Source: Balneolales bacterium (GTDB lineage: Bacteria; Bacteroidota; Rhodothermia; Balneolales; Natronogracilivirgulaceae). Taken from it: a stretch of DNA of 48,699 nt. Of this stretch, positions 42,294 through 48,699 are shown piece by piece. The first letter of the stretch is position 1. Every line of letters begins with the position of its first letter. The stretch spans positions 1 through 48,699 of the forward strand of contig SKXL01000105.1 in NCBI GenBank assembly GCA_007128425.1, in the 5' to 3' direction. Both the position numbers and the translations under genes were made by a program. Below the pieces are notes generated by a model that searched no databases, was not told the origin of the DNA, and was given only the letters and a program-made list of their open reading frames with translations.

Positions 42294-43742
42294 ATGAACA
42301 CATCCTCTCTTCCCTTTTTGCACCGGTCCCGTGCTCTGAGCCAAAGCATCACGGCTTGTGTTTTTTTCGTTGCGATTCTGATGATACCACTGTCTGACTT
42401 GTTGGCACAGAGGATCTCATACGAATATCTTCGAACGCGCGATCGCCAGCCCAATGTATTTTTTGAACATCATGTTGTTCCGGGAACCGATGCAACCGGG
42501 ATGAATCTTGTCACCACATTTCGTCTGGAGAACAACTTTTTGTCGTTTCGCAGAATGCGGGAGGAACAGCAGGGCGACCGGATGCGACGCTTTTATGCCG
42601 AACCCACGGTTCGTCTGGATATCCGCAGGAGAGTCGGCAATGCAGACAACAACGGTGAAATCGGTGAACCCGATCCGGTGATCACGCGAACATGGAGCGA
42701 AACCATTTATGCCGGAACATACGAACAGACCCAATCGGCAACCTCTTTTCATCAAAATCTCATTACGGAGTTGCTCCAGCCCGGGCAGTACCGGATTGAA
42801 AGCCGTGCCCGGGCCAACAGCCGCACGCGTCGTGGCATTGCCCCCTCATTCCGCATCCCCGACACTACAGATTCAGATCTGGCGTTTTTCTACTTTCTGG
42901 ATGAGCAATCCGACTTGCATCCCCCTTTTACATCTCCTTTAATGAATATGGGACGCAATGTCTATTTTGGGCGTGATCATATGCTGGCCGTATGGTTTCC
43001 CAATTTACAGGAAGATGCCGAATACGCATTGGATATCCACAAGGTGCGTATCAGCCGGAACGACACCACAATCCAGAATAACGTTTTTGAATATGATTTT
43101 GATCCGGATCACATGGTTACCGGCTATGTTCATGATATCACCATGGTAGATGACAGGCCCCAACTGACATTGAAAAAACTTGACGAGGAGCGCTCAAGCG
43201 GCACTTTCTACCTGCTGAAGATCCCCAACAGTACCTTTGAAAATGCCCATTACAGAATCCGCCTGAATAAGAACACAACCGATGGAAGCACAAAAACCAT
43301 TGCAAAGCGCACCTACCAAAGTCTGTGGCTTGACATGCCGGTGAGCCTTTTGAATCTGGATGTGGCTGTTGACATGATGCGTTATATCGTTGATGACGAT
43401 ACGCACCGCGAACTGCGCAGAGGCAACCGGCAGCAACGAGAGGAGCGGTTTCGTCGGTTCTGGTCGGAAAGAGACCCGAGCCCGGAGAGTGAATACAACG
43501 AACTGATGGTAGAGTTTTACCGTCGTATTGACTATGCCTACGATAACTTTACAACACCTCAGAAACCCGGTTACGAATCGGACCAGGGCAAGATATATGT
43601 GCGTCACGGTGAGCCCGACAGCAGAGAGCGCACATTCCCGCCAAATCAGCCCGCACGTGAAGTATGGCATTATTCGGACAGGAGTTTTGTATTTGAAGCC
43701 ACTACCGGATTTGGTGATTACAGGCTAATTGATCGGCAATGA
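42294..43742 (+). CDS. GWxTD domain exported protein
   Basis: A 482-residue protein with a signal peptide (hydrophobic CVFFVAILMIPLSDLLA, cut near 40) and a C-terminal GWxTD-type domain: FRRFWSERDPSPESEYNELMVEFYRR is summarised by its FW, RDP and EFYRR positions, then GYESDQGKIYVRHGEPDSRE (Tyr replaces the Trp of the motif) and WHYSDRSFVFE. The middle is beta-rich. GWxTD domains occur in uncharacterised exported proteins, mainly in Bacteroidota, Acidobacteriota and related phyla. No enzymatic function is known. Its stop overlaps the pdxA start (ATGA), so the two are co-translated. Confidence 0.85.
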   Translation: MNTSSLPFLHRSRALSQSITACVFFVAILMIPLSDLLAQRISYEYLRTRDRQPNVFFEHHVVPGTDATGMNLVTTFRLENNFLSFRRMREEQQGDRMRRFYAEPTVRLDIRRRVGNADNNGEIGEPDPVITRTWSETIYAGTYEQTQSATSFHQNLITELLQPGQYRIESRARANSRTRRGIAPSFRIPDTTDSDLAFFYFLDEQSDLHPPFTSPLMNMGRNVYFGRDHMLAVWFPNLQEDAEYALDIHKVRISRNDTTIQNNVFEYDFDPDHMVTGYVHDITMVDDRPQLTLKKLDEERSSGTFYLLKIPNSTFENAHYRIRLNKNTTDGSTKTIAKRTYQSLWLDMPVSLLNLDVAVDMMRYIVDDDTHRELRRGNRQQREERFRRFWSERDPSPESEYNELMVEFYRRIDYAYDNFTTPQKPGYESDQGKIYVRHGEPDSRERTFPPNQPAREVWHYSDRSFVFEATTGFGDYRLIDRQ

Positions 43743-44851
43743 CAAGCGATTCCATCCCGCCATCATATGCAAACCAAAGCCGCGATCATCCTGTTTTGGC
43801 CATAACAATGGGTGACAGAAACGGTGTTGGACCGGAGATTATTTTGAAGGCGCTTTCAGAGTTGAAAAAGAACAACCCCGGAGTCAGTTTCGGGATACTT
43901 CTGTTGGCATCCCGGGACGCTATGCAATTCTACTCGCAGCTTTCCAGTTCGTTGTCCGGGCCGGCTTTCCTTTCCGTCAAACAGGATACGTACTCCTGGA
44001 TTTACAGCGGTGAGCATGCTTATCCGTCCAACATGGATGACCACCCTTGCCCGGATCCGGGGGAAGTGCTACTGGTCCCATGCCGGGAACCGCAGGAAAA
44101 AATCAAGCCGGGTTCCATTACAGCAGCATCGGGAAAACTGGCCATGGATGCTGTCGCTGCCGGCGTAAACGCTTGCCGGACGGGGTTGGCAGATGCCGTT
44201 GTAACTGCGCCTGTTTCCAAGGAGGCAATACATATGGCGGGATTCAGGGTTCCGGGTCACACCGAATTTCTTGCCCAGCTTACCCGAACGGATGCTGTCG
44301 GCATGATGCTGGTCAACCGCTTCATGCGAATCGGGCTTGCAACCATTCACATACCGTTGGGAGAGGTGGCCGGGGCACTCAGCACCGACCTCATTCTGTC
44401 GCGTCTTGAACTTTACCACCGTGCACTTAGGCAGGATTTTGGCATAGCAAATCCTTGCATCGCAGTTCTGGGCCTCAACCCGCATGCCGGAGATGGCGGT
44501 GTCCTGGGGTCGGAGGAACAGGAACTGATCACTCCGGCCATTGAAGTAGCAAAAAAGCGGAATATGAATATTGACGGTCCATGGCCTGCCGATGGTTTTT
44601 TTGGTCGCAGAGCGTTTGAGCGTACCGACCTGGTATTTGCCATGTACCATGACCAGGGGCTGATTCCACTCAAGCTGGCAGGTTTTGGAAGTGGTGTAAA
44701 TGTAACGGTCGGACTCCCGATTATCCGGACTTCACCGGATCATGGTACGGCGTTTTCCATTGCCGGCAAGAATCTGGCCGATCCGGCATCGATGCTGGCG
44801 GCATGTAAACTGGCCCTGGAGATGATCGAACGAAGAGATAAATCCAACTAA
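43739..44851 (+). CDS. pdxA: 4-hydroxythreonine-4-phosphate dehydrogenase
   Basis: A 370-residue NAD-dependent enzyme of the DXP-dependent pyridoxal phosphate pathway. The N-terminal block LAITMGDRNGVGPEIILKAL, the substrate and metal His in VPGHTEFLAQL, NPHAGDGG and AMYHDQGLIPLKL are the PdxA signatures. It has about 18 extra residues before the conserved start. Pathway partners (pdxJ, pdxB) are not in the window. It overlaps the GWxTD gene by four bases and is followed by the methyltransferase after 16 bases. Confidence 0.94.
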   Translation: MTSDSIPPSYANQSRDHPVLAITMGDRNGVGPEIILKALSELKKNNPGVSFGILLLASRDAMQFYSQLSSSLSGPAFLSVKQDTYSWIYSGEHAYPSNMDDHPCPDPGEVLLVPCREPQEKIKPGSITAASGKLAMDAVAAGVNACRTGLADAVVTAPVSKEAIHMAGFRVPGHTEFLAQLTRTDAVGMMLVNRFMRIGLATIHIPLGEVAGALSTDLILSRLELYHRALRQDFGIANPCIAVLGLNPHAGDGGVLGSEEQELITPAIEVAKKRNMNIDGPWPADGFFGRRAFERTDLVFAMYHDQGLIPLKLAGFGSGVNVTVGLPIIRTSPDHGTAFSIAGKNLADPASMLAACKLALEMIERRDKSN

Positions 44852-44867
44852 CACCTGCCGGTCTGAA

Positions 44868-45656
44868 ATGCAAACGGAAAGAGACCTTAAGAAAAGTGAA
44901 CTCATCTATCACAAGCTTGCACCTGTCTATGATCACATTATGAAAGATGTGGATTACGAGGACTGGACCGACTACATAGACGCCATTATCCAATATCATC
45001 ACCCATTCGGAAACCGGGTGCTTGAATTGGCTTGCGGAACCGGTACAATGGCACTGGCCCTGGAAAATCGTGATGATTATGATATTACCGCCTCAGATAT
45101 TTCTTCTGAAATGATCCGCATGGCCCGACGGAAGGCCAAACAAAGAAAAAGCAGCATCACATGGGTGGTTCAGGATATGTGCCGATTGAACGTCGGCAAA
45201 ACCTTCGACATCATATACATGGTTTTTGACAGCCTGAATTATCTGCATGCCAAAGAACAGCTTCTTTCTGTGTTCATGGGAGTAACGGAACATCTGGCTG
45301 ACGACGGCATTTTTGTTTTTGATTTCACCACACCAAACTATTCGCCAAAAATCGCACCGTTGCTCGATGGAGAACAACACACTCATCGCAGCTACTTTTG
45401 TACCCGAAGCAGCACCTACGATCATGAAAACGGGATTCACACAAATCATTTTGTTGTGGAAAAGAAGGATCCCGTGACGGGCCGCTCCATCGACCGTTTT
45501 GAAGAAATTCACAAACAGAAAATCTGGAGGTTCCGGGAAATTAAAACCATGATTATGCAGTCGAAATTACGTATTATAGCCGCTTATGAGGATTTTGATT
45601 TCAGTGAAGCCTCTGAAAAAAGCGACCGCATAACCATGGTGCTCCGTCATGACTGA
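44868..45656 (+). CDS. Class I SAM-dependent methyltransferase
   Basis: A 262-residue methyltransferase with the Rossmann SAM site (RVLELACGTGTMALALENRDDYDITASDIS), motif II/post I acidic residue (ASDIS), and WVVQDMCRLNV in the motif III region. N-terminal YHKLAPVYDHIMKDVDYEDW resembles the family of uncharacterised MT found near ftsE and related genes in several phyla. Substrate cannot be inferred. It lies 16 bases after pdxA and its last seven bases overlap ftsE, so the four genes from 42294 to 46323 form one unit. Confidence 0.85.
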   Translation: MQTERDLKKSELIYHKLAPVYDHIMKDVDYEDWTDYIDAIIQYHHPFGNRVLELACGTGTMALALENRDDYDITASDISSEMIRMARRKAKQRKSSITWVVQDMCRLNVGKTFDIIYMVFDSLNYLHAKEQLLSVFMGVTEHLADDGIFVFDFTTPNYSPKIAPLLDGEQHTHRSYFCTRSSTYDHENGIHTNHFVVEKKDPVTGRSIDRFEEIHKQKIWRFREIKTMIMQSKLRIIAAYEDFDFSEASEKSDRITMVLRHD

Positions 45657-46323
45657 CCATTCTGTGATATCTTTTAAAAATGTGACTGTCCGATTTGATG
45701 ACAGATACATTTTCCGCAACCTCAATTTTTCACTTGAGCATGCAGAGTTTGTCTATCTGATCGGCGCTACGGGATCCGGCAAGAGTTCTTTCCTCAAGTT
45801 GATATATCGTGACCTGCTTCCTGTGGAGGGCACGGTTCATGTTGCCGGTAAAAATGTCACTGCCCTCAAGGAGCGCTTGGTTCCTCAACTGAGAAGAAGT
45901 CTGGGCATCGTATTCCAGGATTTTCAACTTCTGCCCGATCGGAATGTGTATGACAATGTCGCATTTGCAATGGAGGTTACCGACAGAAAACGCAGTTATA
46001 TTAAACAGAGGTCGCTTGAAGTCCTCTCCATGGTAGGTTTGAGCCACCGGCGATTTGATATGCCGGATGAACTTTCCGGCGGAGAGCAGCAACGCGTTGT
46101 GATCGCCAGAGCACTGGCCAACGAGCCGCGCCTGATGCTGGCCGACGAGCCCACGGGCAACCTGGATCCCGAAGCAGCGCACTCCATTATGGAGCTATTC
46201 CGGCAAATCAACAATCGCGGCATGGCCGTTCTGATGGTCACCCATAACTACGACATGGTCAAGCGATACCCATACCGAACGGTAAAAATTCAGGACGAGA
46301 CGATAGTTGAGGTCGGTTCCTGA
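45649..46323 (+). CDS. ftsE: Cell division ATP-binding protein FtsE
   Basis: A 224-residue ABC ATPase which with FtsX regulates septal peptidoglycan hydrolysis. Walker A GATGSGKSSFLKLIYRDLLP, signature LSGGEQQRVVIARAL, Walker B LMLADEPTGNLD and H-loop VTHNYDMVK are intact. The FtsE-type SFKNVTVRFDDRYIFRNL start and LIYRDLLPVEG segment separate it from LolD-type ATPases, but not beyond doubt. The membrane partner FtsX is not in the window: the next gene is convergent. In several Bacteroidota ftsE and ftsX lie apart. It overlaps the methyltransferase by eight bases. Confidence 0.85.
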   Translation: MTDHSVISFKNVTVRFDDRYIFRNLNFSLEHAEFVYLIGATGSGKSSFLKLIYRDLLPVEGTVHVAGKNVTALKERLVPQLRRSLGIVFQDFQLLPDRNVYDNVAFAMEVTDRKRSYIKQRSLEVLSMVGLSHRRFDMPDELSGGEQQRVVIARALANEPRLMLADEPTGNLDPEAAHSIMELFRQINNRGMAVLMVTHNYDMVKRYPYRTVKIQDETIVEVGS

Positions 46324-46398
46324 GGTAACAGTTAGATAAAGGGTAATATGGGTGTCTTGTTAGTTCAGATACATGCACCACCGAAATGCGGGACAATC

Positions 46399-46431
46399 AA
46401 AAAAAGTCCCGGTTTCTTTAAACCCGGTCTT
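46399..46431 (-). terminator. Intrinsic terminator after the DoxX gene
   Basis: AAGTCCCGGTTT (46404-46415) pairs with AAACCCGGTCTT (46420-46431) over 12 positions with two mismatches, and leftward the stem ends in seven Ts (46405-46399). It overlaps the DoxX stop codon and separates the convergent ftsE and DoxX genes. Confidence 0.65.
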
Positions 46432-46897
46432 ATAGATCTTCTTGTTCTTCTTGTTCTTCTTGATTCTTCCTGAGGATATAATGGTCTACCGAGCATTTGC
46501 CTGATCCGTAGAAGAAAAAGACGATCAATAACACAAGAACCAGAAGGGAGTATTCCAGCTCTGCAGTCGGACCGAAAAATGTACTTCCCTGACCGGTGTA
46601 GTATATCGCCCCCAGAATTACAATCGGCATCTGGGCAAATACGGCAATACGAGTTAACATGCCGAATATGATCATGAGTCCTCCGGCAAGATGCGCAAAA
46701 ACGACATAATGGGATACCACAAAAGCTGAAAGTGGCATGGTCTCATCGATGTAGTCGTAGATAAGTGCGAGATTTTCAACGAAATAATATCCCTTGTAGA
46801 TAAGCAGCAAGCCAAGAAATACCCGAAGACCCTCAATCCAATAGTGGCGTTTTTCGACAATCTGCTGGTTTAATGTTGTACTGGCTGTAGCAGTCAT
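46430..46897 (-). CDS. DoxX family membrane protein
   Basis: About 155 residues with four predicted membrane helices (LRVFLGLLLIYKGYYFVENL, FVVSHYVVFAHLAGGLMIIF, IAVFAQMPIVILGAIYYTG and SLLVLVLLIVFFFYG). The layout and the first-helix pattern with LL-x-GxxF fit DoxX, a family linked to quinone-related or thiosulfate oxidation functions in some members but mostly unassigned. ATG at 46895-46897 (MTATAST) is chosen since GAGAGG lies about ten bases upstream; a longer frame to 46963 is not supported. The C-terminus is an acidic Gln/Glu repeat. It follows the MtfA-like gene after 67 bases. Confidence 0.75.
   Translation of the reverse strand: MTATASTTLNQQIVEKRHYWIEGLRVFLGLLLIYKGYYFVENLALIYDYIDETMPLSAFVVSHYVVFAHLAGGLMIIFGMLTRIAVFAQMPIVILGAIYYTGQGSTFFGPTAELEYSLLVLVLLIVFFFYGSGKCSVDHYILRKNQEEQEEQEDL
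46436..46468. repeat. Short 9-bp tandem repeat inside the DoxX 3' end
   Basis: CTTGTTCTT is repeated at 46441-46449 and 46450-46458, with a diverged third copy to 46468. It encodes a QEEQEEQE acidic tail. Such arrays can change length by slippage, here in whole codons. Confidence 0.7.
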
Positions 46898-46964
46898 ACG
46901 ATTTCCTCTCTGTTTTTGTGAGAAAAAAATACTGCAACTGGTCCTGCAACTCGTCAATTCCAAT

Positions 46965-47726
46965 TTACAAAAAATCGGGATTCAGGTTATAGAAGTCGGA
47001 AAGAACTTTTTCCACCTCTGGCCAGTCGGTGCGAATGCGATCGGGCCGTTCCAGCCAGGTCTCCGTCATCACGGCAAAAAATTCATGAATATTGGTTGCT
47101 GCATACTCATCAATACGTGTCGGTCGCCCACTGTCCAGTTTTTCCAGCAGCTTCTTGTAGGAGGATTTCAAAACAGAAGCCAATCCCGGTTCTTTTGCCA
47201 TTCGATGCCAGGAGAAACTTTCCATCGTTGCACCCCACTCATAGTCAAGCTGATGGGCACACTCATGGAATACGATATTGGCTCCATCGCGTGGGTGTCG
47301 CAGGTCGTAGGCTACTTCATCCCATGAGAATACCAGCACCCCCTGATCCCAGGATTCTCCGCTTCTGCTTTCCACACCTTCGGAAACAACCCCATCAATA
47401 CCCGACTCACGATAGGGTGCCCTGTATTCCGAGGGATAGACCAATACGGATCGGAGATAGGGGTAGAGATCGGAAACATCACCCATAAGCGGAATGCAGG
47501 CAAGCGCTGCAATAAGCAGGTTTTTTGCTTCGTCCAGTTCCATTCCACCACAACCTTCAAAGCTCTTTTCCTCCATAAAGTAGCGTACTTTTGACTCAAA
47601 CTTTTCTCGCTGATGTGAATCCATTTTTTTGTATTGGATAACATTATCGGAAAGAATACGTCTCCATGGATCAGGAAAAGGAGTCCGGTCCAGTTTTTTT
47701 CGTCGCCAATTCCGAATCATTCCCAT
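46965..47726 (-). CDS. mtfA: MtfA-like (M90) zinc metallopeptidase
   Basis: A 253-residue soluble peptidase related to MtfA/YeeI, which in E. coli modulates glucose uptake through the repressor Mlc. The zinc motif HECAHQLD (HExxH) and the third-ligand segment NIHEFFAVMTETWLERP are present, and the C-terminus fits the M90 pattern. A longer frame extends to 48101 but its extra part lies inside the aldo/keto reductase gene on the same strand and is out of character, so ATG 47726 (MGMIRNWRRK) or 47720 is preferred. Whether an Mlc partner exists cannot be seen here. Confidence 0.85.
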   Translation of the reverse strand: MGMIRNWRRKKLDRTPFPDPWRRILSDNVIQYKKMDSHQREKFESKVRYFMEEKSFEGCGGMELDEAKNLLIAALACIPLMGDVSDLYPYLRSVLVYPSEYRAPYRESGIDGVVSEGVESRSGESWDQGVLVFSWDEVAYDLRHPRDGANIVFHECAHQLDYEWGATMESFSWHRMAKEPGLASVLKSSYKKLLEKLDSGRPTRIDEYAATNIHEFFAVMTETWLERPDRIRTDWPEVEKVLSDFYNLNPDFL

Positions 47727-47772
47727 TATACTCTGGTAATTGTGCCTTCGGTGAATGTTAATTCCTGTTGCA

Positions 47773-48699
47773 TCAGGGAACGCCGGTACCGGTGGAGGCG
47801 CTCCAGATCCGATACCACTGCTCACGGCTGAGTGTGATATTGAACGCATCCACAGCGGTACGAACCCTTTCTGTTTTGCCGGTACCAAGCACAGGAAATA
47901 CCCCGGATGGATGATGGAGCAACCAGGCCAGAGCAACCTGGTCAATTCCAAATCCACCGGTTTCCTCACCAACGGTTCCGAGGGTTGTCCGCAGCCGTTC
48001 TTGCCGCTCAGAGGATTCGGAAAAAAGCCTGCCACCAGCCAGGGGTGACCAGGCCATTGGTGCAATGCGAAGCTCCTGGCACTGATCAAGCGTGCCGTCA
48101 TGCAGCGATTCGACCGCCATCACAGAGCATTCAATCTGATTTGTAACCAACGGAAATGAAAGCCGGCTTTGCAACAATGAAAGCTGGGAAGGAGTGAAAT
48201 TAGAGACTCCGAAATATCTGACCATTCCCTTCTTTCGCAACTTCTCAAAAGCTCCGGCGGTTTCATCCGCATTCATCAGGGCATCGGGACGGTGGATGAG
48301 AAGCACGTCAATATGGTCGGTATGCAGATTTTTTAGGGACGCTTCGACAGTTTTAATAATATATTCAGCGTCTGTGTTGTAATGCTGATGGGTGACTCCG
48401 GGCCGTGTCTCCGAATGCTTCAGGCGTATTCCACACTTGGTTACAATCTGTATTTGACTTCTTAGGGAATCCGGGATAGTGGTTTGCCCTTCAGCCAGCG
48501 CCTCACCGAAAATCCGTTCACAGGTATAATCTCCATAGATGTCTGCATGGTCCATGGTGGATACACCCAAATCCGTGCATTTCCGGACAAAGTCCCGAAT
48601 CTGTCCGGGCCCCTTATCCCAATTTTTCAACCGCCAGAAGCCCGCAATGATGCGGGAGCAGTCAGGTCCGTCAACACCCAGTTTCATTTTCAGATTCAT
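47773..48699 (-). CDS. Aldo/keto reductase
   Basis: A 308-residue NADPH-dependent oxidoreductase of TIM-barrel fold. The catalytic tetrad positions are visible: Asp in VSTMDHADIYGDY, the following Tyr, Lys in VTKCGIRLK and His in LLIHRPDALM. The C-terminal NADP-binding run VLGTGKTERVRTAVDA is complete. Best fit is the YdhF-type group of general aldo/keto reductases. The first codon visible (ATG at 48697-48699) is at the window edge, so the true start could lie upstream. Substrate unknown. Confidence 0.85.
   Translation of the reverse strand: MNLKMKLGVDGPDCSRIIAGFWRLKNWDKGPGQIRDFVRKCTDLGVSTMDHADIYGDYTCERIFGEALAEGQTTIPDSLRSQIQIVTKCGIRLKHSETRPGVTHQHYNTDAEYIIKTVEASLKNLHTDHIDVLLIHRPDALMNADETAGAFEKLRKKGMVRYFGVSNFTPSQLSLLQSRLSFPLVTNQIECSVMAVESLHDGTLDQCQELRIAPMAWSPLAGGRLFSESSERQERLRTTLGTVGEETGGFGIDQVALAWLLHHPSGVFPVLGTGKTERVRTAVDAFNITLSREQWYRIWSASTGTGVP

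Noticed and set aside
46965-48101. Longer 378-residue version of the MtfA-like gene
   Set aside because: The first 125 residues lie inside the aldo/keto reductase gene in another frame, are Pro/Ser/Gly-rich and unlike the family; ATG at 47726 or 47720 gives a normal length.

Overview
The window looks like a chromosomal segment of a Gram-negative bacterium of the Bacteroidota/Rhodothermota/Balneolota group, with Balneolota-like relatives the best guess. The evidence is indirect. Two secreted enzymes end in type IX secretion (T9SS type A) sorting tails of the NYPNPFNP kind. DUF3098, GWxTD, MerC-after-Fur and Omp85-type genes are present. Polyamine synthesis uses pyruvoyl enzymes. No rRNA, tRNA, CRISPR array, insertion sequence or prophage was seen, and gene packing is dense and core-like.

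Layout. 1-641: 5' part of a leftward secreted surface protein whose C-terminus lies outside the window. 1154-5552: a rightward pair of secreted, T9SS-tagged enzymes, a multidomain phospholipase-D-like (HKD) protein and an endonuclease/exonuclease/phosphatase protein. 5677-9244: leftward TPR protein, dicarboxylate/amino-acid symporter, DUF92 and DUF3098 membrane proteins. 9400-9606: a run of small hairpins ending in a strong intrinsic terminator, a candidate small RNA or leader upstream of N-carbamoylputrescine amidase (aguB). 10600-14317: leftward speD, pyruvoyl arginine decarboxylase, speE and an Omp85 protein. Together with aguB this gives most of the arginine-agmatine-putrescine-spermidine route; agmatine deiminase is absent from the window. 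14861-15973: cyclopropane fatty acid synthase.

15966-29624 is a long leftward information-processing block: rimP, nusA, infB, rbfA, truB, ribF, rpsO, pnp, then an M16 peptidase, asnS and holA. Hairpins mark the rpsO/pnp and pnp/M16 boundaries, and a promoter plus hairpin lies just before rimP. 29838-34073: DUF192 lipoprotein, then leftward prfB (with a classic programmed +1 frameshift), nadB and coaE in overlapping order, and a small DUF883-like protein. 34190-41043: inositol-monophosphatase-family enzyme, then a leftward FAD oxidoreductase, two ABC exporter halves that look like complementary halves of a heterodimer, and a variant ribonuclease Z between them. 41204-46323: rightward Fur-family regulator with an upstream palindrome, MerC-like protein, then GWxTD protein, pdxA, a methyltransferase and ftsE. 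46430-48699: leftward DoxX protein, MtfA-like peptidase and aldo/keto reductase.

I found no clear unknown multi-gene system. The observations most worth follow-up are the structured RNA candidate before aguB, the secreted nuclease pair, the rnz-split heterodimeric exporter with an altered RNase Z metal motif, the hairpin at the start of the rimP transcript, and the Fur-MerC operator. All functions come from reading motifs; no database search was run.
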